Of a stretch of 64,000 bases of DNA, positions 23,011-34,131 are shown one piece after another. The translations under genes and the position numbers were made by a program. The DNA lies in assembly GCA_900708905.1 (NCBI GenBank), contig CAADRB010000022.1, forward strand, positions 1,389,895 through 1,453,894, in the 5' to 3' direction. The stretch's first letter is position 1, and each line of letters starts with the position of its first letter. Below the pieces are notes generated by a model. The model was given only the letters and a program-made list of their open reading frames with translations, did not search any database and was not told the origin of the DNA. The DNA comes from Hymenolepis diminuta (taxonomy: Eukaryota; Platyhelminthes; Cestoda; Cyclophyllidea; Hymenolepididae).

Positions 23011-26000
23011 TTAGTGTGGTGGATTAATTATTGATTACTTGTCATAGAAGTATATGTCTGAATATTCATTTAACGTTTCTTAAGTGTGTTTATTTAATTT
23101 TGAGAAGGTTCTTAGTGATTTACATTTTATTTATAAAAAATATTTTCAAACCCATTTTCTTTAGTCTTGGTAGGGAATTTATTAAATTAACTTAAGGGGT
23201 ATTCTACTGGAAACTAATAGTTTCTTAGCCATTTGAAATTATGATTTTAAGAAAAGAGAAGACATCCTGCAGAATAATAATGCGAAGTAATTGTAGTTTA
23301 GGCGAAATGTCCTCAGGAAATAATACTCTCATTTGGTTAACGACTAACTCGATCACAAGGACATGAATCTTCAAAACAGAACATAAGTCTAGAAATCCAA
23401 TAAAGAAATGAGAACTTCGACTCTAGATGGACTCTGCATAGTTATAATGATTCATCTAAACAATGTGAACTAATACACCTGGGTTCCCAACATGGAACAC
23501 CTGGTCGTCATCTCCGTAAGGTCGGTACTTTTAGCCGATCATGTTCTGTTCTTTTTTATCCCTTTTATCATATTTAAGATCTGTTATAACTACATGCATC
23601 CACAGCAATAACGTGAAAAATATTGCTATCCCTACCCGTCTTGTTGTTTTAGCGGATATTGGTAGAAAACAGAAAGGTACAGTCTGCGGAATATTTTGGA
23701 ATTGAAATAAGATATCCAGCTTCTGAAAATATGCGGTTGATGTTAAAAATATCAAAGTAAGACAACCTAAACTAAATCTGAGATGTGATAAGCGAAGACC
23801 AATTCAGGAATGGGGGCTGTTTTTCACTCAAACATTCAGCAGAGAACTCTCCTTGACTAAACCAATCTGAATTAGAACATTTACCTAAGTTCCTACCTGA
23901 AAAGTGGTAGGAAAATGTACATAGAATGAGGGGAGATTCGATCGGGGGCTAATTGTAAATCAAGTTGGGATCGATGACGGTCCTATAGGAGGGAGGGCGA
24001 ACAATTTAATATTTTAGCTGGGCTATTATTGAATTGGTAACCACTCAAATTAGAAGCTAACAGGGTAAAAATATAGGATCTGGTGTAAGAACTTATTTCC
24101 TTCAAACTGTAAGTCACCATAGATCCTTGATCGGAATACTTTACTTTTGAATATACTCCTTCAATTTATAGCTTGGAAAACGCAAACTCTAATTTAACCT
24201 TGAACACTCGAATAAATGAGTGTTAAGCTTGAATGTGTGTTGAACTACGTTTTAATGCACGCAGAGCTGGTATCCCCGATTATGTTTCTAACTCATAAAG
24301 GTCTTTATTTCGTGTGCTGTGCAAAATATATCGCCATTGATACGCTTTGGCCAAGGAATAACATCCAATAGGATATTTACTGATTTGAAAAAAGGAAATC
24401 TAGGGGAATTTCAGTCTTGAAATCTGGATTTCTATATTAATCAGGTCTGCTTCGTCAATAAATCTTTATTTCTTGAAAATTTGAAGGTGTTTTCTTGAAG
24501 CCTGTCTTTCATGCTGAAAGCTAACGTAGGGGCTGATTTTCAGGGACTAAAATGTACACTCATCTGAACTATCTTAACCAAGCATTTCATAATCTAGTTT
24601 AAATCCATTTCAATACAAAAATATCTATACTCTAATTCAAGAAGTTCAAAATATTACAAGTTGGTTCCAGTTCCATCTTTAGGGTTTTAGAGCCGTTGGT
24701 CGATGGCCATTCTTATGAAATGATGCCAACTTACATGATTTTAACATAACAGAGTTCACTACATTTCATTTAAGGTGACACTAGTTTTGCTATCCCTTTA
24801 TTAATATTAATCACTTCTCGTGAACTTTTATAAACTTGACTTAACAGGTACACATTTTACTTCAACTTGTTGGCATCAGCTCATTTTGATGGATCACTTA
24901 ATAATGAGTTTTTCCATTAAAAGAGATTTTAAATTTATTAATGAAGAGCCAAAGAAACCTTTGGAGTCAGGAATGCTACTTTCGGAAACTTTGATTCCGG
25001 ACGAAGGAGGAAAAAATATAGGCATGGAATTCTTATTACTACTTCTGTTCATCCGTTTAAGATTTTAGAATGCACAATTCGATTTTAATTCCTAGCCAGT
25101 CTGGAAGCAAAATTCTACTTTCTACAAATAGTAGAACTCAGGCAAAGAGAGCGAGAACAAAACAGAGAAGATGAGATGGTTTGTTGTGAAGTGGCGATAA
25201 AGGTCATGATAATGTAACGGAGGATATGTCCTTCTCCAAGAAATAAAAAGTTTTGGAGAGAAATGACCAAAACAATTTTACAATGCCACTCAGACGATTA
25301 AAGCTTAAATATGCGTAGGGTTATTAACTTACGCCTTCACCTTAAATCAGGTTATGAAAAGCTGATGTAATAAGATGTGATTCAGTCAAGGTGTGAGATT
25401 CATAGATCCTCCTTGATAGTATCTAGAACTTACACAGTCTAGTTCCCCTGTAACTCCAGATTTTAATAACTTGGAAATTCCCGAGACTATATATATACTA
25501 ATATAAGCCTGACTATTTACAAATCAATAGCCTCAATTTATACATGGACTGATTTAAATAAATTGAAAAGTTTGTTCATTCCGTTTTAAGTAAGCATTTA
25601 CACCAGGAAATGTATTGCAGATAGATGGAAAGCTCCCAATTAATGGGCATCCATTAATTGTAAGCTTAATCTACTTTCAGGCTCTTAATAACAACGTGCT
25701 TTGATGCTCAAATGGCGTTAACCAGAGCAATTGGTCGTCTTGTTTATTGTATAGGCACTAAACCGGGGAAGTGAGTGAGTATTACAATTCTTGTCCTAAT
25801 CAAAACAACTCTGAACTCTTGCTACTTAAATTCCAGTTTGACAAAAGTACTTTATTCAAATTCCAATGTATTAATTAAAATTCCAACAACATTTAAGGGG
25901 GATTAAAACGGATAGGAAAACAGCCGGAGAATCACAAAGCCAATCGAAGAGGAGTAATTGCTTTCAGTAAATATGGTTGGAACAAAATCTAATATAAAAC

Positions 26001-26053
26001 AAAAAATTATTAAATGAAACAAACGAAACAAGGTTGTTGTGACTTGACGTACT
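23011..26053. other. Spacer between family members A and B
   Basis: About 3 kb with no supportable gene. The frames at 23531-23755 (minus) and 24820-25068 (plus) lack features and splice context. I see no remnant of a further family member here. Confidence 0.4.
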
Positions 26054-26818
26054 CTAATTGTTTTGACCATAGCAGATTGCGTTAAATGGCCACCGATTCT
26101 TCGATGAAATTTGCTCGATTTTTTTCTAAAGTAAGCACATCCAGCGTGTATCTCAAACAAACCGAGTTAAAGCAGAGCTAATAGTTTATAAAAGTGAAAC
26201 TGTGTTTTGCTTACCATTGCGGCCTGATGAGCCCGCCTTTCAGACCATCTTTTTGCTATTAAAGATAATGGAAATGACATACATGGAATCTTTTGTCTTA
26301 TTACTAAATTTTTTATAAAAGAACTAACCAAATAATCGGAGTGTCTCAAAATAGTTCACGGGTTTACCGATCTGCGGATTAATTGGCATAATGATATCTG
26401 ATAGGTATGTCGATGGTTCTAAGGGGATACTCTCAAGCAACACAGGAAATTTCGAAACAAATTGAGGATGACAGAAAATAACGATTTCAGATCCGCCGTC
26501 AGCTTCGTTTTCAAATAGAAGATAGAAGTATTCAAAACTGTTTCTCAAAATTAGGTTTGATACTGGCCATGGGACGATAAAACGACGGCTACTCGTAACG
26601 ATCAGTGCACCATTACCGATTGGGTATATTACTTCGCTTCTCGCTTCCCAGCCGTTTGATGAAATCTTGTATCCGGATTTTATCCTACCGCGGTGGACAA
26701 AATGTAACCACGTGCTATCTCGACAGAATAAAAGCAACGCGTTGAATACGGTAGTTGGGTTGACAATTTGTCCATTGAGCCTGATAGGCATACAAAGCAA
26801 TCTTCTGACTCCAACCAT
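26054..26818 (-). CDS. Tandem family member B, unknown function (model 200 aa)
   Basis: Not recognised. Exon 1 (26818-26329, 490 nt) encodes 163 residues with NGWEARSEVIYP, NGALIVTSSRRFIVPWP, YLLFENEADGGSEIVIF, LEPSTYLSDIIMPINPQI and KPVNYFETLRLFG, ending at a GTTAGT donor in phase 1 at the same place as in A and C. Exon 2 (26255-26215, 41 nt, the same length as in A) encodes AKRWSERRAHQAAM. A tentative exon 3 (26125-26054) encodes KKIEQISSKNRWPF then a stop, loosely like the start of A's exon 3 (IRIEKS). Exon 1 is intact and shares GGATAATATGG with GGATAAAATGG at the start codon of C. There are no signal peptide, cysteine pattern or known catalytic motif. Confidence 0.75.
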
Positions 26819-29297
26819 ATTATCCGGCAGTTAGAATTTTAAAAGTGATGATATTACGTGATTACGAACACAAAACAGATATGAGTAGAAATCGGAGCAA
26901 AACTCGAATGAATTTGATAAATGTGAAGATTTTGGAAAGCTTATCTTATATTTATTGATAGAACACCTACAGAAAAACATTTATAGATATAGTGCTTGTA
27001 TTTTGTCTTGGAACGACCGATCTCTTCAAGACGTCCCCAAGTCATCCAACTTTATTATCTGTACATGGGGTTCATCCTAACAGACAGCCTGACAGTTATT
27101 TGGGACCAAAACTGTTATCAGTGCAGTGGTATTTTGATCTCCAAGCTTCAATAATATGAAAACAACTTTCATTCGCAAATGAAGTTTTTTTCCCATTTAA
27201 TAAAGTGTCTTGGAGTAACTGTATTCTATTTTAGTTTTAGTGGATAGACAGACTATCGGGAATAAAAAATAGACCTTATTGTTCAAAAACAGTCCAGAAG
27301 AGCTTCACAAAACATCTATAAAATCAAAACTTTCCAAGTCCCTGAAGAGAAGTACAAACGGTGTGAAGGATACTGACAAACGTAGCTTCTTGATTAAATC
27401 TCCGTTTCCACTCTCACCACATGGGCACTTATTTTGTTGCTTTCTTCAATTTTTTGTTCTTCTTCCCACCTTTCTCTTTTCTTCCATATGTTGCTCGTAC
27501 TCAATACGTCAGCAATCTTACTGAACTTTTTGCTTTATCGCTATCATTTTCTCTTAGGTTCGTATGAGAATTAGTTCATTCTGGATCCTTGTGTAGTGTT
27601 ACACTTGGGATCAGGGCTATTTTGCAATACAGATCTTGAGGTCAGATCAGGGTATAAATCAATTAATCTGGGAGCGAGCAATCTGTCTTGCTAGGGAAGG
27701 ACGTTTTTCTATCATATCCGTGGCAAGCAACTTTACGCACTGGGAGCATTAAATCCAGTGCTAGGATTAATTTTGCGCAAAATCATGTCACCGGTACATT
27801 ATCCATTGCATATATCATACAGCACTTTCTCAGAATGTTTACTAGCAATTTGTTCACTCGTTTTATTATTTTATTTGACAAATGCAAAGTTCCATGAAGA
27901 AATGTTATTTGTAACAAAATGATGTTACTTTAAGTCACACAAGTTGAGAGAAGAATAATCATCTCTCTACTGGAACAATAAATAACTACTGCTCATTGAA
28001 GTAGTTATTTATTTCTCTAGATATGTGCAGTTGAGCCTGGATATCGCGACCTATAATCTCACAGTCTTGAAGGCTAACTGATCCGTTCTTATTTATCTCC
28101 CTTACTCTGATTTGCTTATGAATCATTTGCGGTCCTTACAAATGTTTATCAAGTTTTCTACTTTATATAACTTCGATTTACTTTCCAATTTACTGAGTGC
28201 GAGGCAAATACTTTTTCCCATTCCTTTCTAATGCAAATTTTCCGTTTCCTTCATATCTTATGGGTATAGTATTCAAGGATCTTAAAGGAATAATAACTTA
28301 AGAAACTTAAGTAAATTCTGAGGTATATCACTTTCTAAATATTATGAAGGCAAGCAAATTTGGAAGGCTATAAAATCTATTAGATGTATGAAAGATGAAA
28401 ACAAGGACCAAGAAGTGAAGAGTATAAATGGAGGGAGGCAGCGACCATCTTACCACTTGATCACCAAGAGCAATACATACCGATGATCATAGTGACTGAT
28501 CTAACCAATTGCCACACATGAGCTCCCAGTTGGCCCACTCTTCGTGCAGACGTGTGCTTCCACTGGATTACCTAGGTTGTGGCTAATGATGCCATAATAT
28601 GAGATGCCTAAAAATTTTTCTCAATAAATTTGTATTAGCCCCAAACTAATATTTTCTATGTAGATTGATTCCCAAGGGGGGTGTCGTTTGATTAAGGTGA
28701 CATTTGGGACCTCAGCTAAATCGACAGATAAAAATTCGACTATTAGTCACATTTAGTTAAGGAATGCTAATGAACGGTCTAAAACTTTAGATTGTCTCTG
28801 GTAAAAATTAACGAATTTTGAACGTTTCTAATTTCTCACCATTATATTGTAGCCATAGCTGCTTGATATCGTCAAACTAGAATAATAACTTCAATACTTA
28901 TTGAGGAAAACGTTTTCAAAGCCCATTTGAGAAATACAAAATTTATCACCCCTTCATTAACCAAACATGATCGGTGAGTGTGTACAAATGGGTATCGAGC
29001 CCGTGACCTCTTAACTCACAAGCCAACACAGACGGTAAGTGCTGCACCATACTAGAATAAGAATGTGTATCCTTTTCTGTCCAGAAGGTAACACAAATGA
29101 CTACTGGCGGAGCTTTAATCCTCAACATTGTCGGGAAAGAAAAGGTGTACCAGTATCCATTTATTTCATTTAATATCAAATATTATAATGATTAAAATTA
29201 ATCAGAGGGATAAGGCACCATAGCTATTCCTAAACAGAAAAAAAAAATAATTGTAAAAAGAAATAGTTATGCTCAATAATACAAATGCAAACGTTAC
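26819..29297. other. Spacer between family members B and C
   Basis: No supportable gene. It holds a short A/G-rich repeat tract near 28395-28470, related to 8785-8862 and 44380-44520, and the SINE-like fragment at 28981-29056. The frames at 27279 and 27688 (plus) lack any family feature. Confidence 0.4.
28981..29056 (-). repeat. tRNA-derived SINE fragment, copy 2
   Basis: On the minus strand the order is TAGTATGGTGCAGCACTTAC (A-box-like), then GTTAAGAGGTCACGGGCTCG and ATACCC (T-arm/B-box-like, close to GGTTCGANNCC). It parallels copy 1 at 3508-3572. It lies just outside the 3' end of tandem family member C. Confidence 0.55.
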
Positions 29298-30065
29298 CTA
29301 TCCATATCTATTCTAATGAGATCAAACCGCGATCTGATTGGTAAATTGTTCCGCGGAAAATACCTCAAAATTAAATCCTAAATCAAAATGTTAAACTTTC
29401 AAACCTTTTCTCTATTAAATGATAAAGGTTAGAAGTTTAGCAATCAATTAACCTACTGTGGTTGTTATACACTTTCTTTCTCTTCTCCTTTTCAATCGTT
29501 CCGCTTTTAAAAACAAAAAAAAGTGAATTTATAAATCGGTAACCTGACTAAACCCATATATTGTAAATAGCAAACCGTATGATTGGATCTCCGAAAAATA
29601 GTTTACGGGTCTGATGATATCAGGATTAGTTGGCATAATAATATATGACAGATATGTAGACGGTTGCAAGAGAATGTTTTCAGCGTATTCGTGGATTCCT
29701 GGAATCTTTCTATTGTTAGAAAAAATGACCACTTGTGTTCCACCATCAGATTCGTTTTCAAAAAGACAGTAATGATAATACATACTATAGAATAAAAGAT
29801 CCTTTGCCAAGCTCCGGTGAATAAATATTCGACTGTCACTCGTTACTATAAATGCGCCGAGACTAGACGGATAAATTGCCTCTTTCTTAGCCCGCCAACC
29901 ATTTGAATAAATTTCCACTCCGGATACTACGAAATCTCCATATTTCTCATGCAAATAACATTTTTCTCCCTCGAAAAAGATAAAAGTCGGGCGAAGTCTA
30001 AATGGGCAAAAAGATTTTCCTTTTATTTTGATAAATAGGCAAGTACAGTAATAATATCCACCCAT
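29298..30065 (-). CDS. Tandem family member C, unknown function (first two exons firm)
   Basis: Not recognised. Exon 1 (30065-29576, 490 nt, identical length to B) encodes 163 residues with NGWRAKKEAIYPSSLGAFIV, SDSRIFIH, YCLFENESDGGTQVVIF, LQPSTYLSYIIMP, NPDIIRPVNYF and a final SYG at a GTTTGC donor in phase 1. Exon 2 (29503-29457, 47 nt) encodes AERLKRRRERKCITTT, parallel to AERR in A and AKRW in B but more basic. A tentative third exon (29377-29298) continues in phase with DLILRYFPRNN and leaves phase 2, so a further exon would lie downstream and was not found. If exon 1 is read through, it ends at 29529 after 15 more codons. Confidence 0.72.
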
Positions 30066-33000
30066 TTTATCCGATGGTGTGATTTATAATTTTCACTCTT
30101 TTGCACAGATATATGATTAAAAGATTCAAAATTTGAATTCTAGAATTAGTAAGCACGGATTGAACTGTACTGATAATCATTCGATTTAGAGAATTTTGTC
30201 ACATTTGTCATATTATTTTAAATTGGGAATATTATTTGAACTAAGGAATAAATTTAACGAAGATGTTAAGTTAGGTATATTATGCAAACACTTAAATCTT
30301 CCTATACTAGTCTTATTTACATGTTCTCGTCCACTCAAACCACTCGACTAGTAAAATTGTCAATAAGCTCTGACTACCTCCGATGTAAGCTCATCAAGTA
30401 CCCATAGTCTACGATGAGAATTTCCTACTTGTTTTCAAACAACTATTTTCATGTTAACAAATTTTTTCATTGTGCGTGGAAAAAAATTTTACTGGTGTCT
30501 ATATCTCTTGTGAAAGAATGCTTCTTAACCCTGTTAAACTTCTTGGCATTTGCTCCTCTTCGAAAGAATCAACTCATCCTAAAATGAAATCATGTTAACC
30601 ATCAATCCATTTGTTGATTTTGGCTGCGTACAAACCTTCAGCTTGTCTGGAGTAAGAAATTTTATTTCAGACGACTCTATAGTGATCTGATCTGAAAGAA
30701 TAAGACAAAAAAATGACCTCACTTGCAATGTTAAAAAATAGGGCTTGGCTCTTTAACTCAAGAATAGAGTAACTTGCTCGCATTAGTAGGAATGATCGAT
30801 TGTCTTCATTGAACTTTTTGAATGATATCAACCAAATTAGTTTAAAAGTGGACTGGGTCGGCAAAAAATTGGCTCCAAAAGCGTGAAATAGATCCTGACG
30901 TCAGTTAAAATTTTAGTTTTAATTAATTAATTTATTGTGTATCATTCTTTAACTTTTGTAAGAATTATTATTGGTTTTAAATTATGAAATCATAGATATC
31001 TGTTCTTATTTTTTATAAGTGGAATGTATTTTCTGAGTTTCATTTCTCCGCTTATTTTCCACTTTGATTTGAATTCTTCCAATCTCTAGATCAAAGGAGT
31101 CAACTATTCCCGTGAGAATAAGAAAGTATTTTCTTTGTTTTACGTTGATAAAGGGAGACGATTCACTTTCTTTTAGCTTAATTGCATTAATTTTTTTGAA
31201 AACAAGTTAGTTGATTGAAAGTAAACAAATAACTCATTTATGAACCAAAAATACACGGCATTTACATTTTTATGATGTTCGCTATTCGTAAAAGCATACT
31301 ATTTAAACAAAAATTTATTTTATGTAAAAACCTGACTTTTCTAATCAATACTGAAGTCTCACTTATTCATATCCCGGGCTCATTTAGGACAAATTTTGTT
31401 TTTGGGGGCTATTGTATTACATCTGAAGCGTCAGTCATTGCATTACCTCTGGTATTTAGAATTGATATAAAATTTTCTCAGTGTAATTTTTAGTCCGTAT
31501 ATAAGATAAAAATGAGCAATCTACGTTCGAATGAAAATGCAGTTTGTACATTAAGATATACAGCTTTTGATATTACATTTGCCGAACGGCAAGAAAAGTA
31601 GAACATACAGTATTTTCGTTTGGAATCCTCACCTTCATGAAAACCAGCGCAACTGCTTCCAACTGTCTTGAAAGCTAGTCTCAAATAGAAATGAACTTCT
31701 CAGGTGATCCGAAGATATTAAGGACAAAGAGACGCAAATTTGAGATCTTTAATAAAGATATATTCTACCTTGTTCCCTATTAGGCAGCTATAATATTTAA
31801 AGCTATGCATCTTTATGTCTAAATAGTATTTCTAATACGAATATCAATCGTATATCGATTATTTGAACTTATTCATTATATGAGGAATTCTTACGGGAAA
31901 GGTAAGGACATCAATGTAGATCTTTGCTGTTTTTACCTTCAAAATGCTTGAAAATGATTGGCTGATTATCTGAATGGTTGGAGATTAATTAAAGTGGGTT
32001 TTGTGAACGAAGATTTAAAAAATGTTGCTTTCCTCCTTACATATATCCCAAACCGGATTTATTTCGTGAAATACCAAAAGAAAACTTGCATTGTAAATTT
32101 CAAACAATGAAGAAGGGTGCTTGCATCGTTCCCACCATCAGTGTTTCAGTGTTTTATTTAATATAAGCTTAAATGCTAGCTCAAAATGACTCTCGTTAAA
32201 GTAGGAATCAGAATTTTCCGTGTCCGTTTATAAACAATCTATTAAGATTATGATAAACAGAGCCCTTAAAAGTAGTAATAGAAGGTATGTACCTAAGATA
32301 CGCATCTAATTACCGTTTCAGCATTAAATATTGGGTAAATTGGGACTGATGGTTAAAAAATTAACATTACAGACATTTCATGCAGCGGTAGGAAGATCTA
32401 ATCGTCCGTCTTGATTGATGTAAGACAAGATGGCATGAAAACTTATTGATATGATCAAAGGTGTGGAGTTTGGGCATCTGATCTTACTGGTCTTAAGCAC
32501 AATACTCCTGAGGTGTGAATCCATTATCGCAGATGAATTGGTTGATGATAAGCAAATCAACTCATAATCTCAGATACACCAACCATAGATCTTGCAAACT
32601 TCTCTTGCTAATGCGTTATAGTCCAGGTCAGCATGGAATATATTCAAAGCCCTGAATAGAATCCATAAAATTTTGTGAACAAAGTTGACTTTTTGATACT
32701 ACAATTATAGATATCTATTCGTTCATATTTGTACTCGGTAATGAAATATCCCCATTGTTCTACTACTGAATAACCAGAAAATCAATCATTTTTCATACAA
32801 ATAGGAATAGTTTCTGGTGCGATAAAGAAAAGGATCATTCTTCTGTTAAAAGTAATCTACCTGCTTACTTCTTGGCTGCATAACAGAAATAAAAGATCAA
32901 GGCCAAAACTTACTAACGTACAATATGTCCTTGTCGACGTTAAGTAAAGTTACACTATTAAACGAATTTGTAAAACCTTGTTAAATATGGTCTTGGAAAT

Positions 33001-33849
33001 GTGCTGAATGTATATATATATATATATATATAATCTTGATGGAAGTATCAACTACATGTGGAATTGGGGAATAATAGTAGGTCAAGAGAACAATGATTAT
33101 AATTATTCAAACTAGATAATCAAATTTTCACGAAAATGTGACCCGGATAAAACTACTTTTTACTCCTCTTCTTAATATTTAAAATATTCATTTATTGACG
33201 AGAGAATGCAATTAATTCAACTGGCGTGCAATTTTTCCTTCTGAAGGAAATTAAATGAAAATCTTCTTCCTAAATTATAATGACTTATATTATTTAAATT
33301 AATTAATTATTCGTTTTTATTTCTTTTAGTAAAAGAAAACTTTTATGTCTAGAAAATTATATTTCCGATAGTCAATTTTTATTTCGTTCTTGTAAAGTTT
33401 TATGATTTATTTAACAATAATTTCCTTTTTGAAGTTGAAATAGCACAAAATGCATCAATGGCGAAAACTGGATTAATGCGAAGGAAAGCAAAGTTATTGG
33501 TCCATTCAAAATAGCCACTTGTCTGAAAGCAATTATCATTATATCTAAATGAATAATGACATTTCTATTCTACTAAAAGGAATGCATTTAGGGATGTTTC
33601 AATTATTCTCTTAATAGGAGGATTAATTTCTTTTTACTGACTTCGCAATTTCGTCATTATTGCAACAATGCGAAAAGAATACAAATTTTAATCAAGGGAT
33701 ATGCCAAAGCACGTTTGAATGGCAAAGGGAACTAAATTCAAGGAGGATGAGAAGACAGACAGGGAATCAGAGTCATCAGATTGTTTATATATCACCTAAT
33801 TTCATGATATCAAAAACTTGAACACCAATAATAACACATTATTGTGTTG
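30066..33849. other. AT-rich intergenic stretch upstream of member C
   Basis: No supportable gene. The frames at 30667-30864 (minus) and 31272-31493 (plus) show no features. A (TA)n microsatellite lies at 33011-33032. Confidence 0.4.
33011..33032. repeat. (TA)11 microsatellite
   Basis: An uninterrupted run of TA dinucleotides is read directly from the sequence. Confidence 0.97.
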
Positions 33850-34131
33850 ATTTATTTAAAAATTTTTTGGAGGATATAAATTATACAACAAGATGCATTG
33901 CTTTCAAGTTCAAATAAATTAAAAAGAGAGTTCTGTGAGGTTTCAAGATCATCCCGTTCTGCATGTCGACTTTCTTTTTCCAGCTTTGACTTGTAACGTT
34001 GGTTTAAATTTATGGGAAGGCTTATTTTAGTGTCGCTGATCAGTGCCGAATTGGGAATAATTAAATGGAAGTCCACATCCGGTAACACAATAAATAAAAA
34101 GACTGAACAAAAGAATTTTGGATGCTTTCAT
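33850..34131 (-). other. Small sequence family, copy 1, with signal-peptide-like ORF and an overlapping conserved frame
   Basis: Two frames deserve note on the minus strand. One starts at 34131 and ends at TAA (34027). It gives 34 residues beginning MKASKILLFSLFIYCVTG, a textbook secretion signal, then a short tail. The other (34088-33852) contains LPDVDFHLIIPNSALISDTK and is the frame that matches the copy near 37083 (LSDVYFYMITPNSRLINE). Both copies end in an AAATAAA-bearing 3' segment. Whether splicing joins the signal to the second frame is unknown. No known domain was recognised. Treat it as a possible small secreted-protein gene or a repeat-borne ORF. Confidence 0.4.
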
